Source of the DNA: Hippopus hippopus
Lineage: Eukaryota; Mollusca; Bivalvia; Cardiida; Cardiidae
Assembly (NCBI GenBank): GCA_946811185.2
Contig: OX328100.1
Location: forward strand, 20,882,999-20,946,998
Direction of reading: 5' to 3'
DNA length: 64,000 nucleotides
A program made the translations under genes and the position numbers. Shown piece after piece: positions 11,793-23,141 of the stretch (within the stretch, counting starts at the first letter, position 1; each line of letters starts with the position of its first letter). The notes beneath the pieces were generated by a model. It did not search any database and was not told the origin of the DNA. It was given only the letters and a program-made list of their open reading frames with translations.

Positions 11793-11930
11793 TTTGTTAA
11801 ATAAAGCACAAACAATGAACTGATTATTGAAGAGTGCGGGCATTGATTTGACTATATCGACTGACATAGCCGATCTTTGTCCAATCTCTTTGCCAGTTAT
11901 CCAACTTGTCGCATTTAGGAACAATGCGTG

Positions 11931-12118
11931 GTCCGTATTCACCAAACATTCTAACGAACATTCCTAGTCTTATTCTCAAGAATTTTCTTAATTTGAAAGT
12001 AAAACAACTTTTGATTGGCTAAACCATTTGGTTTAGCCAATCAGATGTTGCGTATTACTTTCCAAATCTAGAATAATACCAAGAATATTCTTAAGAATTA
12101 TTGGTGTATACGGACCCA
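11931..12118. mobile_element. Family E palindromic MITE
   Basis: Inverted ends GGTCCGTATTCACC / GGTGTATACGGACC. The centre is the palindrome GATTGGCTAAACC-ATTT-GGTTTAGCCAATC. Confidence 0.85.
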
Positions 12119-12674
12119 GGTCAAAGGATTTGAATGAAATATATTTTAACTTGACGACGTATCCGCTCACCCATTTCGTTGAGGTGACCATTTGTTTTGA
12201 TGGCCAGGGGCGAAAGGTCGAACTCCATCGATAGAGTGATGGATGTGAATGTCCGGTACCCATGATGCCGTGATACATAACTCTGAATTTGTTGGTAATA
12301 AATACATGTTCTGCAGGTAATTTGCGATAATGTTAACAGTTTTGTCGAGCGAGCTTTCACTCTATATAGACATTCTGGAGACGTTTGACGAATGTTTAAA
12401 CATGCGTTCATTGACACTTACTTGTTTTAAAGAAAGGTTGATCTGTCCAAACAATAGCCAATATGGCTGATATTCTAACAAGAAAATCTGGTTTTTTTTT
12501 TTCGTTTAAATATCTTTTATTGCTTTTTATAAGCTCACTCGATCATTTCCTGTGAAACTTGTAGCTTTTTGATATAATCACTCAACCATGCACAGAAGAT
12601 TTATTCCTTTAACTTGCACTTTGAGTTTTATGGCACAACTAGAAATTTTAGTTTCAGTGCTTTCTGTTTCATTT
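12119..12674. other. Unassigned stretch with a minus-strand coding-like patch
   Basis: On the minus strand at about 12160-12280 a frame reads FTSITLSMEFDLSPLAIKT, preceded by AG sites and followed by GGTGAGC. No family recognised. The rest is unremarkable. Confidence 0.3.
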
Positions 12675-12724
12675 AAACAGGGATCGAATATATAGATGTG
12701 TATAATTTATACGATCCCTGTTTA
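12675..12724. repeat. Short hairpin element
   Basis: AAACAGGGATCG and CGATCCCTGTTT arms flank an AT-rich loop containing GATGTGTATA. A close relative lies at 13205-13245. Confidence 0.7.
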
Positions 12725-12911
12725 AAACGAAATAATTTCCATCCCTTCAAACAAAACTTCTGTACCATTTGTATTTAATGTAGTTAAATCAACTATATTT
12801 AAAGAGAAAATAAATAGATGCATCTTGTTAGATCTACGAGCAATCTCTCTTACTACTCTCTTACTGTGAAAATAAAATTGTTTTCTGCAGAGGAAATAAG
12901 TTGAACCAATA

Positions 12912-13325
12912 CTAGGGCCGATATTCACCAACCATTCTTTATAACATTCTTAGTGTAATTCTCAAGAATACATTATTTCTGTTTGACAAAGTCAAATGGT
13001 TTGGCCAGTCAGGAATGGCATTATTTTCTAAATTCTTAGTCCAAATCCCCCCCCCCCCCAAAAAAAAACACAATTACAATAGAAAGTAACGCCAATTCTG
13101 ATTGGCTAAACCATGATTTAGGCAATCAGAACTGATGTTACTGTCTAAATCTGGATTATGTTTTTTTTATGATCCTCAAGGATATTTTAAATTATAAATG
13201 GTTTAGCCAGGGATCCTATATGTGTATATACGATCCCTGGTTTAGCTAATCAGAAATGGCGCTACTTTTTAGATCTAGAATTAGACTATGGAAGCAGTTT
13301 AGAATCTTTTGCGAATACAAACCCA
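12912..13325. mobile_element. Family E element with internal insertions
   Basis: The left end is GATATTCACCAACC, with repeated GGCTAAACC/GGTTTAGC arms and right end GAATACAAACCC. It is interrupted by a poly-C/poly-A tract (about 13048-13068) and by the AGGGATC hairpin at 13205-13245. Confidence 0.65.
13205..13245. repeat. Short hairpin inserted in family E
   Basis: CCAGGGATC...GATCCCTGG arms with TATATGTGTATATA loop, related to the hairpin at 12675-12724. Confidence 0.65.
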
Positions 13326-13364
13326 GACACACTGTGGAATTAGGTACAAATTATGCTATCTGAC

Positions 13365-13610
13365 AATTAGTAGTTATCGCCCAGTGTAACTGTCGACAGA
13401 TATCAGGCAATGTTACCGTTACAGATTCTGCGAGCAATTAGAGATGACGGCGGGCCGTGCAATCAACGTAATCTGATAGCGCTGGCTCGTCTCTACGATG
13501 ACCATGAATATTTGATCTTTTGCCTAGTGATTGATGCAAAAAGATAGTGAAATTAGAAGCAACGTAATCGGGACAAATCAAAGGTGATCTGGACTGGGTA
13601 TTGGTTTAAG
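13365..13610. promoter_or_regulatory. Candidate conserved non-coding island
   Basis: Repeat-free, less AT-rich block with GCAATTAGAG (homeodomain type), GTGATTGATGC (PBX/MEIS type) and AATCAAAGG (TCF/LEF type) motifs. It looks regulatory, but this is inference with no comparison available. Confidence 0.3.
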
Positions 13611-13817
13611 ATGCCTGGAATGCAATTCGTATGTTTTCGCCTGATTTGTAACTTTTTAATATTCAGGCGCCAAAATATTTTGGGGTGACAAAAGATCGGA
13701 TGAAACTCGTTTTATTTCCAAGTATTCTCTCCACAACATTCGTGCTTTTGTAGAGACCAGGATCATGCAACAAAGAACATGGTGATTGATTATGAGTAGA
13801 TGACTGTTGGAAACGCA

Positions 13818-14044
13818 TTAACTGTTTACAACACGACAAAATTTTAGACCCGTCAAAATGGAAAGCTTTTGCAGACGACAAATTTAATGTTGTTCAAATA
13901 ATGAATTAGTCTCAGACAAGGTAGAAAACATAGTGGGAATTGGAAAAATTACTGGTTACCAGCATTTTCTCCTTTTCTCACGATGTTTTCAAAAGCTTTC
14001 TTTGTCAGGGTCAGTAAAACTCAGGATTCTGTGGTAAAGGGTGA
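13818..14044 (-). mobile_element. Family A MITE
   Basis: TTAACTGTTTACAACACGAC to GTGGTAAAGGG. Central palindrome with two mismatches. Confidence 0.8.
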
Positions 14045-14058
14045 AAGCCTCACTAAAT

Positions 14059-14259
14059 TTAACTCGGAACCAAACAACCCTGTGTTTTAACGGATAAAAG
14101 CTTCTGAAATTATTGTGGGAAAAGGAGAAAATGCTAGTTTCCGTAGTGTTTTTTACTTTTTCAAAGACAAACATAAGCATTTGAGTTGGATAAAGTTTAT
14201 CATCTGCAATTACTTTTAATTTGAACAAATCTAAACTTTTGTCGTCAGTGAAAGAGTAG
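14059..14259 (+). mobile_element. Family A MITE, centre eroded
   Basis: It begins TTAACTCGGAACCAAACAACC. It keeps GGGAAAAGGAGAAAATGCTAG but has lost the paired right arm. It ends CGTCAGTGAAAGAG. Confidence 0.75.
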
Positions 14260-14648
14260 AAACGACCTGTTGCCGTGATGACAGAAGAACTGTTGACAGC
14301 GATTTAAAATAAAAAACATTAAAACAATAAAAGGTGTTTGACAATGTATTTCAAGTACTCCAAGACCTCATTGTGTGCTATCTTCGTGCACTTGAAGTTG
14401 CACTTAATTTTACCAACATGCAAAACCTGATGGAATCGCAGCAATGAGAGGCTGGTCGTAAAGTCCAAAGTTCTACCTCTGAGCCAATAATGGATCTCTT
14501 TGATGTTGCAATAAGGCAACCCAGTAATAAGACAGGGTTGACCGCTATTTATTATCGACAGTAATGAACCATGCACACTTTGGCTATCTTTTGTAATGAT
14601 ACCATCAGCGGTTTTAGTCTTTGCCTATTTCTGTTTGTTTATATAAGA
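14260..14648. other. Unassigned; minus-strand coding-like frame
   Basis: A minus frame at 14319-14576 includes EIHYWLRGRTLDFTTSLS, with no family I recognise. Could be a relic or chance. Confidence 0.25.
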
Positions 14649-14907
14649 ATCATGCCTTGGCAAAAGGGGTTTTAATGCAGCTCCGTGATGCATTGTACCA
14701 GCAATTCATCATATTATTTTGGATCCATAAGTTCCGTTTTGTCTAACGACCGACTGAATCATGAGGTAGATTGGTCTTTGGATGTGCAGAAAATTGACCA
14801 ATAGCAAAAAGCTTCGACCCATGTCAGCCTGCGCGGACTGCGCAGGCTGACATGGTTCGATACTTTTTGCAGGCGCATTAAAGCCCCTTTTTACAGAGCA
14901 TGGCTCA
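14649..14907 (+). mobile_element. Family C MITE
   Basis: Near full length. It contains GACCGACTGAATCATGAGG, the perfect palindrome ATGTCAGCCTGCGC..GCGCAGGCTGACAT and the end CAGAGCATGGCTCAT. Confidence 0.85.
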
Positions 14908-15029
14908 TGTACGGTGAACTAAACTCAGCTTGGCTTTAATAATTTCTCTACCAAATATAGAAATTTAGCTTGTTTTTTGAGGAATGAATGTACACTCTCG
15001 CCGCAATTATTGCGACGTTTTCGCCACGT

Positions 15030-15111
15030 TTTGTATGCAGTCTGATCTTGATCTAGGCTGCCTGCAAAAGCCAATGCTGTCGCCTATGGCGGTAAGACGG
15101 GTTTGGGGTTA
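15030..15111 (-). mobile_element. Family D fragment
   Basis: GCAGTCTGATCTTGATCTAGG followed by the flank CTGCCTGCAAAAGCCA. Only one arm is present. Confidence 0.6.
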
Positions 15112-15499
15112 TTCCCTGTCTAGTGAAGCCAGACCCTCAAGATGAACACAGATAATGAAGAAACACGTGTACAAAGACGGGGACGGTCAAATGGTCAGCA
15201 AATTGGTCGGAGAGATAATAAATGATAATGGTCATTATGTTGTCATGATGAGTCTTTTGGTCTTTGTACATGATCTTCTTTGAAGACTTCATTAAGAGAC
15301 AATAAAACGTCGTCTGTGAAGATTAGACAAAGGTATCATGGTTACATTCGTTTTGGAACCCCTATTTTACTTTCTCTGTTTGCGACGATGCTGATATCGT
15401 GGACATGGTACCCTACCATTGAAACAGACATACAGAGCTGTAGATGTACCGTCACAAGTGTAAAGTTTGGCTAGGCGTTAAAAAGAAAATGAGACATTC
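15112..15499. other. No gene recognised
   Basis: A 64-codon frame at 15280-15474 has no recognisable match. Complexity is higher than the surroundings, with no repeat seen. Confidence 0.4.
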
Positions 15500-15748
15500 T
15501 CAGTTAATGCATATTCAAAAAGAATCGACCCATGTCAGCCTGCGCAGACCGCGCAGGCTGACACTAGTCGAAACTTTTTGTTGCTATTGAATTTTCTGCA
15601 TGTCAACGGAGCATTCTAGTTTCAGATTCAGTCGATTGTTACAACTTAATGGTTTTTGTGGATCCATAATTATGTGATGACTTGCTTGGTCGCCATGATA
15701 ACGCGTCACGAAGATACATTAAACCCCCTTTTGCCTGAGCATGGCTCA
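15500..15748 (-). mobile_element. Family C MITE
   Basis: Palindrome CAGCCTGCGCAGACCGCGCAGGCTG, GTGGATCCATAATTATGTG and the end CTGAGCATGGCTC. Confidence 0.85.
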
Positions 15749-16796
15749 AATATATAAGCCTATTGTTTTTCTCTTTTCGTAAATTTTATTTTCCTTGCAG
15801 CGCATTTCTTCATTTGTTTCTCATTTCTGTCTAATTGGACGGTGGAAAAAAATGTTGACAATTAAATATTGATAGAGATGTCATCAAATCTAATACGAAC
15901 TTGCAAGTGAGTGACAAAGCTCTTTGGAACTAATTTGCAGTAACTATTTCCGTCGATGACGTTTATACCCGACAAATAATCTTCTCAAGGGACAGTGTTT
16001 CCCGGCTCAGAATGACAGACAATGAAGACTAGGAAACGATATCTCGTGATTTGGTTCCGAGATCCCGCCAGTTATCGCGTGACTCGTAAATCTCACGAGG
16101 CCTCTCCCTGACAGCTGAAACAAACATTGCACAAAACGCAGACGACTTTTATTTACGTGCTCTGAACGCTCTGTGGTACAAAAGCAACATTAATTAACGT
16201 TTGCCATTTTCAATTTAGAAGTACATGTATGAACTTCGAGCTTTGCCAATTTCGTTAATTAATTAGTGTGGTCTACACCTTACAGACTGCAGGTTGTATG
16301 TTTTAGGCGGGCGACCCTAGCCAATTACAACACAAACACACTTTTTGCATCCCTGCAGCTTAATACGATATTTTAAAAACACTATGCTTGCTTATAACAA
16401 GCAAAAAAAATTTATTTTTCCATTTTATTCAAAGTATCATTTTCCTTTCGTTTGCCAAGTTTGTCGGACGTATTAATGTTGGGAAGTGTCCTATAAAAAT
16501 CTATGTAGCTATTGGTTAGCTTTTCACCTCTTACGCTGTGTATGTCTCGACCCTTTACCAAACAATTCCATGTTTTCACGACCTTTCGGAAGAATGCTGC
16601 ATTTCTTAAATAATTGTCTTTTCTTCAGAGCTAAACGCAGCATTTTGGTTGTTACAGTACGTGTGAACATTTAGCATGACGTCATTACGGCCTGGCCTTA
16701 ATCACCTTTCAACCAAACTTCCATTACAATTTAAAACGGGCCAAATCGAACTGTCTGATTTGCAGATACCATGTAGGGGGTTGGTCTTCTGGAATT
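15749..16796. promoter_or_regulatory. Candidate non-coding island (15890-16270) in unassigned DNA
   Basis: A repeat-free block with higher GC around CGATATCTCGTGATTTGG, CCCGCCAGTTATCGCGTGAC and a TTAATTAATTAG homeodomain-type cluster at about 16256. No coding frame. The regulatory reading is inference. Confidence 0.3.
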
Positions 16797-16962
16797 TTAA
16801 CCCTTGGGCTGCTAAGCGCGACTCACTGACCTTTTGCGGACAGTGTAGATCAAGATCAGACTGAGATACTATTCCCAAAAACATAACTTTGAAATAGCAA
16901 TATTTGGGTTTTTACTATCGAATTGAAAATCTTATTTTATTTATTAAGCATGATAAGGGTTG
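16797..16962 (+). mobile_element. Family D MITE lacking half of its palindrome
   Basis: Left end TTAACCCTTGGGCTGCTAAG and right end GATAAGGGTTGG are present. The sequence stops at GATCAGACTGAG and jumps to the right flank. Confidence 0.8.
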
Positions 16963-17324
16963 GATTTAGAGAACATTTTGAACACGGTCTGATGATTATT
17001 TCAACGTTACCTCTCTTGTCTTTGAACGATATACTTGAGCAACTTGTGCTTTTCGCCGATATTTTTAGCCCCCCTTTTCACAGACCATGGCTAAAACGCT
17101 TCGATTATGGACCAGTCTAAAATTTTGTCGTCTGGTAAAAAGTTAGCAGTATGATATGTTAATGTTAAAAAATTTACAGGCAAGTTATGTGCGACTGCTT
17201 ATTAATTACGCATACAATGGGATACGTAAATCAGTGAAATGCATCTATATAAAATGAGAGGAAGATTGATTGAACAAGCAGGTGTTTCAGAGATACAGTA
17301 TTACCATTTAGGTGATGTTAAACT
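16963..17324. other. No gene recognised; possible family A scrap
   Basis: TGGACCAGTCTAAAATTTTG and GTCTGGTAAAAAGTTAGC at about 17110-17147 look like the end of a family A copy. The rest is unassigned. Confidence 0.45.
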
Positions 17325-17537
17325 TTAACCCCCAGGCTGCTAAGCGCGACTCAGTGACCTTTTGCGGACACTGTAGATCAAGATCAGACTGCACAGAACG
17401 TGCAGTCTGATCTTAGATCTACAATGTCCGATTAGGAGATATTTTTCTCCAAAAAATTAAATTTTCAATATCATCAATCGGATTTATACTATCGGCTTAA
17501 CAGTTTCGATTAATTTATTTAGCAGGATAAGGGTTAA
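17325..17537 (+). mobile_element. Family D MITE, full length
   Basis: TTAA-flanked. GCTGCTAAGCGCGACTCAG, perfect GATCAGACTGCAC-AGAAC-GTGCAGTCTGATC palindrome, right end GGATAAGGGTTAA. Good reference copy. Confidence 0.9.
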
Positions 17538-17539
17538 TA

Positions 17540-17797
17540 TGGCCTGCAACACGCGAAAAGGGGCATTCGGACATTTGCGTAAAGTATCCTCTTGGATCAA
17601 CCTGCGCAGTCCGCGCTGGCTAATCCGAAACGACACTCCGTTTTTATGTAATTTTCTGTTTTGCACAAGTCTACTTTAGCACAAAATCTAATATAGTAAA
17701 GTGCCGTCTCGGATTAGCCTGCGCGGATTGCGCAGGCTGATCCGAGACGACACTTTACGTAAATGTCCGAATGCCCCTTTTCGCGTGTTGCAAGCCA
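17540..17797. mobile_element. Family B MITE
   Basis: Abuts the family D copy. Ends TGGCCTGCAACACGCG / CGCGTGTTGCAAGCCA; inner GC-rich arms GATTAGCCTGCGCG / GCGCAGGCTGATC. Confidence 0.9.
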
Positions 17798-18802
17798 ATA
17801 TTATAGGACGTCATAGTAAAACGATTGTATGTTCTGAACCAATGGCAGCAAGTGGAGGAATGACTTTTAATGTCTCATTCGGAAGTCGCTTTGTGCTTGA
17901 GCGTTTTCAACTCTGGATCCGCGATTTATCTGTAAACTTTCCTAAAACAAACGCTTGATTTTTTTTTTACGTTATTTCGATTTTCTTTATTTGCATATAT
18001 CTTGGAAAGTAAATTTACTAATGATACTTCAGAAATTCAGTTTTTGTGCCATTTTCCATCACTTTGTATATTCTTCATTTAAAATTTTCAAATTACGTGA
18101 ACATGATTTCATAATAACTAGTTTGGTTTGACAACCGAAAATTCTGAAATTTTATGAATTTTTATCTTATAATGTCCCAAGAAATACAGGACAGCGTAAC
18201 TCAATACCAGCCTGCTTGTTCTGTTCAGCCTATATATACTGCTCGCATTTTTTTTCAAACGCCACTGCAAGGGTATTAATCTCTATATTTCAGTGAGAAA
18301 AAACAGCGGGTATGTTGTTGAATGGGTGGACAACAATGTATATTCCTCGCCGTACACCATAGAATCATAATTTCTACACGATTATAAAATATTGTTTACA
18401 CTCCGTCAGAATAAACAATTACGAATGCAGTCCCAGTCAGTTCAGGAGGGACACGTTTATTGAGGTTGCTGCTGTATAAATCACTTTTATATTACGTTTA
18501 AAATAATTCTAAATAAATTGGAGATAAGAGCACATTTTATTTAAATACATTCATAATTTCCTATGTACAAATGTTGCAAAAGATAAGCAGTTTGATAAAA
18601 AGACTTGAATGAGATATATCCTCAGGCAGGGGTTTTGTGGTCACTGCATGTAATTGACCACTGTAGGTAACCACAGGTGCTGGAAATTGAATTTTCCGAT
18701 GACAAAAACAACAAAACTATGTGAAAGCATATGAAGCTTATTGTTTAATGACTGAAAGATGCTCATGAAATGATATCTTTAATTTTTCAAATTTGCCTTT
18801 TA
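17798..18802. other. No gene recognised
   Basis: AT-rich. A small GTGGTCACTGCATG...ACCACTGTAGGTAACCACAGG imperfect inverted patch lies near 18636-18676. No coding support. Confidence 0.5.
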
Positions 18803-19045
18803 GGACTTTACCCTCGAATTCTGAAGCCAAATATCCGAAACAAAATTGTAGACTTGTTCACATTGAAAACATTTACATGCGACAATTTAAATGTGGCTTC
18901 AATGGAGGATTTTACTTTTGAAATGGTTTAAAAATTTTTGGAAAACGGAGAAAATGGTGGTGTATTATTATTTCTTTTTCCATGACGTTTTCAAGCGGCC
19001 CCCCCCCCCCTCTTCAAAAATAGAATTTTGTTGTTACGGGTAAAG
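18803..19045 (-). mobile_element. Family A MITE, degraded
   Basis: GACTTTACCCTCGAATTC start, GTAGACTTGTTCACATTG, GAGAAAATGGTGG centre, and a C-run (19000-19010) where the usual GGCTTC lies. Confidence 0.6.
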
Positions 19046-19189
19046 GCATTTTGTGTTATTGTCAAAGACTGACCGTTCCATGATTGGCAACGAACACTTT
19101 TGACGTCCATCTTTGTTGTGAAATACCAAAGGACAGCCTTTGACCTTGTTTTTGAGTTACTGGTGACAAAAAGCCACACGAAGGATATC

Positions 19190-19530
19190 CGAAACAACAT
19201 TTTCTCCTTTTTCCACAATGTTTATTAGTTTCAACTCTTTCAGAGACAAATCCCATCACTTGAGCCATAAATAACTATTCATGTGCCAGAGCTCCAGATA
19301 GAGGGAGTGATTTTGATTTCGAAATTGAAAATATTAATTATTCTTCACTAAACCCTATGTTGTGGGTACTCATTAGAATCGTCTCATCGAGACGATTCTA
19401 ATGAGTACCCACAACATAGGGTTTCGAAGAGAAACAATGACTTTAGAATACCATCACTCCCTCTTATCTGGAGCTCTGCTGTGCTTTCAATTTGGACAAG
19501 TCTAAAGTTTTTTACGCCGTGCAAAGAGTT
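19190..19530 (+). mobile_element. Family A fragment split by a palindromic element
   Basis: ACATTTTCTCCTTTTTCCAC ... GACAAATCCCATCACTTGAGCC, then the insertion, then TTTCAATTTGGACAAGTC ... AAAGAGTTAA. The left half is missing. Confidence 0.7.
19287..19478. mobile_element. Unique palindromic MITE inside family A
   Basis: Inverted ends CAGAGCTCCAGATAGAGGGA / TCCCTCTTATCTGGAGCTCTG. The interior has perfect 36-bp arms (19350-19385 and 19389-19424) around a 3-bp loop. Confidence 0.85.
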
Positions 19531-19946
19531 AAAGAAAATGACGTCTGTTGAATAAATCCTCTTTGAAAGATAAGATTGTCGTTACGGACTGTCACTATTA
19601 TTTGTTACATCATATTGAAAAACTACCCCGTCCCGGGCTCGTAACTCACGGAGCAAGCCTCGCTTTGAATTTACCTCTCCTGTTTTATATGACTGTCCAA
19701 AATTTTGGAGATGCTCATTAGTTTTCGGGGGCTCCTTTCTTGATAATTGAAGTAGATTCTTAAAGAAAAAAAAGATAAGATAGAAAAATGAACGTTCATT
19801 TTTTTCTTTTCGGCTGAAACATCTGGCTAGGTTTTGTATGGCAATCATTTATGATAAATGGTGGTTCGGATCGCGTTTTACTCTTATCTATCATTTCACT
19901 AAGTGTGTCTTCAAAATACGTAACCGTTCGTGACTTATGGTTCGCC

Positions 19947-20257
19947 TTAACCCATAACTACACAACCACGTGTTTTAACGACTCTAAGAAAGAAAGCTTA
20001 TGAAAATATTGTTGGGAAAAGTGGAAAAAATGCTGGTCACATCTACTGGATTTTAACGACCTCTTAGAAAGAAAGCTTATGAAAATATTACTGGAAAAAG
20101 GAGAAAATGCTGGATACCAGCATTTTCTTCTTTTCCCAACAATATTTTCTACTCTTTCAAAGAAAAAAAATCATGAACTTTGCCATATTTATGTTCTCGT
20201 CTGCAAAATGCTTTCAATTTTGACAGGTCTAGAATTTTGTCGTCTGGTAAAGAGTAG
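19947..20257 (+). mobile_element. Family A MITE with internal duplication
   Basis: The left third (ACGACTCTAAGAAAGAAAGC...) is repeated about 70 bp later, before the palindrome GAAAATGCTGGATACCAGCATTTTC. It ends TCTGGTAAAGAG. Confidence 0.75.
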
Positions 20258-20258
20258 A

Positions 20259-20352
20259 CCCATTACCAAACGACAAAATTTTGTACTTGTCCAAATCCGA
20301 AGTATTTGCAGGTGACAGTTCAAATGTAGAATTTGTCTGAGAGGCTTTAGAA
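20259..20352 (-). mobile_element. Family A fragment
   Basis: CATTACCAAACGACAAAATT start abutting the previous copy. It stops before the palindrome. Confidence 0.65.
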
Positions 20353-20573
20353 ATCACGATTGTCATTTTTAAACACATTTTGGTCTCTGCAGGTAATTTT
20401 GTTGCTAACAATCAACACTGAAATGAACTTTTTTTTCAAATGTTTTTGATTTGAGTACATGTGTCTGAAAATGGCTTGTTGCTGTCTTACTTGTGCAATC
20501 AAAGGAATAAGTGTTAACTCATGGCCAAACGAGAAAAATGCATTCATACAAATTGAAAGCACCGTTGCAAAGG

Positions 20574-20851
20574 GTGGATCCAGGATTTTTTCCAGGGAGG
20601 GGGGTGTTTAGAAAATCGAATACATCATTTTTATATTAAAATTTGCTACTGCATAAAATGTTTGTGTTTCCTGTCAGTGTGTATACCGGTATACCCGCAA
20701 ACAATATTACTAGATAAACCATGCAAAAAATGATCAAGAACCAACTGCTACAATCACACTTGGTCACTTTCAGGCAGACAGCAATAAATTTGAAAATTCT
20801 GGGAGGGGGGTGGTCCCGACCCCCTAATCCCCCCGCTGGATCCGCCGATGC
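20574..20851. mobile_element. Inverted-end element, unclassified
   Basis: GGTGGATCCAGGATTTTTT...GGGAGGGGGG at left and CCCCCCGCTGGATCCGCC at right form imperfect inverted ends. No coding frame inside. Ends of this type are common in invertebrate DNA transposon derivatives. Confidence 0.55.
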
Positions 20852-20906
20852 CTGAAGACAACATATTAGATGTAACAATAAATCACAGGCTTTGTCTATT
20901 AAGGCG

Positions 20907-21009
20907 AGGAAAGGAGAAAATACTGGTAACCAGCATTTTCTCCTATTTCCACAGTGTTTTCAAAGGCCTTCATTATGAGGGCCGTTAAACCTACGGGTTC
21001 CTTGGTTAA
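20907..21009 (-). mobile_element. Family A fragment
   Basis: Palindrome AAAGGAGAAAATACTGGTAA..CCAGCATTTTCTCC and right end only (GGTTCCTTGGTTAAAGC). Confidence 0.7.
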
Positions 21010-21119
21010 AGCAAATAACTCGAGTTTGGCGTAGTACCCTTGCGTGTTTGACGTATTCATATATTAAAAAAAAAATCAGAAGAAAAAACGGGTTTTAAAC
21101 AAAAATACTCATGTATTTA

Positions 21120-21620
21120 CAAGATATTATAGTGTTTTCATGTTCATGAACACGGAACGCCTCACAGAATCGATATTGGTTCCTCCTAGTCTTATATTAC
21201 GTCAGAAACCCGAAATTTGCTGTTTGTCTTGGCAGAAACTTTTTCAATCAATACAGGCAACGCGTCTTCTCTGCAGAATAATGTAGGTTGTTCCATAATG
21301 GGCAATTTCTCGCTGAAATTCTCCCCGGATCTATGTTATATGGCTGTCGGTTTTAATTAGGCCAAATACGACTCCAAGATAGCCTGCAAATGCCGGAGTC
21401 CCGGAACTAATTGAGTTAGCTCTCCCAATAGACTTCGAGCCCCGGTCGGTTGACGTAAAATACCACTTCCCTCACGCAAAAATCATGTAGACTTAGGAAT
21501 TATTGTCATTTCTAATTCCCAGGAAATGCAGCGTTGCCATGGAAACGAAATTTTCTGTCCTGCCTTTTGGAATTAATTGGCTGCTTTTTGGCATGGAAAG
21601 ACTGATGGCTGAAAGATACA
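21120..21620. promoter_or_regulatory. Candidate regulatory island with RFX X-box
   Basis: Repeat-free, mixed-composition block. GTTGCCATGGAAAC at 21533-21546 fits the RFX X-box consensus. GAATTAATTGG follows. No coding frame. Inference from motifs only. Confidence 0.35.
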
Positions 21621-21735
21621 GATTATTTTTTTTTTTGTCTCTTTCTCTCAGATTTCTGTTTTCTGTGACTAGGAATGTTTAGAGTCTCTATACAGATATA
21701 TACTTGAACACTTCGTAAGTTGTATGGATACAATT

Positions 21736-21911
21736 CAACCCTTAGGCTGCAAATCGCGACTCACTGATCTTTTGCGGACAGTGTAGATCAAGATCAGACT
21801 GCACAGAATGTGCAGTCTGATCTTGGATCTACACTTTCCGATGAGGAAATATTTTTCTTCAAAGATGCATTGAAAAGTTTCATTTAATTTATTCAACGGG
21901 ATAAAGGTTAA
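21736..21911 (+). mobile_element. Family D MITE
   Basis: CAACCCTTAGGCTGC start, intact GCAC-AGAAT-GTGC palindrome centre, right end GATAAAGGTTAA. Confidence 0.85.
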
Positions 21912-22532
21912 GCAGCAGACTTCTTGATCTTTTATTATTAACAACGTATATTACAATTTTTTCTAACGGACAGATTTTTTTTAAAACTTTGCACATACAA
22001 AGCTCATCATGTCTCTAGAAGATTACAGTAAAAAAAGATGTGGGTCACCGTGCTCGTTTCTGAGAAATTTGCCTTTGAAAAAGGTATATACGGTTCCAAA
22101 ATTCAGCTTATATTGGATTTAAAAGGCCTTTCTTTAATAGTTAGTTACCCAGGAAAATTACAGGAAAAATATACAAATACACATCATTTTAATGACAGTT
22201 CATATATTTTTGCATGAATAATATATAAAAGCCTGGTTTTGAGCGTGGTAAATGTACAAATATGCATGTTATGGATAGACAATTGAGTTAAAAGGGGGAG
22301 ATAATTTGATTGAATTAAGAGTTAATCTTAAAAAAATACATACACGTACTTTCTAACTAAACGGACAGATTTTTCTTAAACTTTCCACACTTATACTCTT
22401 TATAATTCTAAACAATAAAAAAAAAAATAAAAATGGCACCTACCCGTGCTTATTTCGTCAGAAAACAAGGTTGAAGGTCACTGTGGAAGTTATTTTTTCA
22501 AGGAAAAAAATAGGATAAAAGCTCAGCTGACA
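21912..22532. repeat. Diverged direct repeat of about 110 bp
   Basis: ACGGACAGATTTTTTTTAAA...GTGGGTCACCGTGCTCGTTTC at about 21966-22060 recurs as ACGGACAGATTTTTCTTAAA...CACCTACCCGTGCTTATTTC at about 22361-22460. No gene seen. Confidence 0.5.
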
Positions 22533-22582
22533 TGTTGGGAAAAGGAGAAATTGCTCAATAGGAGCGATTTCTCCTTTTCCAA
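22533..22582. repeat. Family A-like hairpin
   Basis: TTGGGAAAAGGAGAAATTGC and GCGATTTCTCCTTTTCCAA arms; the family A centre with a changed loop. Confidence 0.65.
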
Positions 22583-23019
22583 CACTAATTTTCAAAGTGG
22601 AAACAGCTATACTTCCACAGCTTTAAATTTCCTGCCTTTGTTTCCTTGTTTGGTGTGTAACGCCGTGTCAGCAGCATTTTATGTATTTCACGGTAACAGT
22701 CCAAAGATTCATTTTTTTCTCTTAACCAATACTACCTGAAGAAAGTGCTACTTGTTTCAGTGCACCAATAGTATCACCATTATGTACAAAAAAAAAAAAA
22801 TACATAGGTGCACTTTTGATTCAATATCCACGACAAAAATACATGTGCAGTATGATGCGCGCAAATATTTGTCATATAAGTCGTTAACTTGAAAATGCAA
22901 TACTGCAACTGTATACGCACTTTTCATTTACTGAAAATCTATTGGAGTGGAAAACTTACTGAAAAGCGTTTGTAACACCTAGAGTATATTCCAAAGGTGA
23001 CATTTTATTATTTTCAATG

Positions 23020-23083
<64 letters not shown>

Positions 23084-23113
23084 GAGGAAGAAGGGCGGGG
23101 GAAGAGAGAAGGG
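23020..23113. repeat. (GA)n purine tract
   Basis: About 90 bp of AGAG with AAAG and GGAAGAGG interruptions, purine-only on + strand over most of its length. Confidence 0.95.
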
Positions 23114-23141
23114 CACTAAATCAGTATTTTCAGGACATCAC

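Noticed and set aside
22533..22582. Hairpin as a transcription terminator
   Set aside because: It matches the family A palindrome; the DNA is eukaryotic and no gene ends here.
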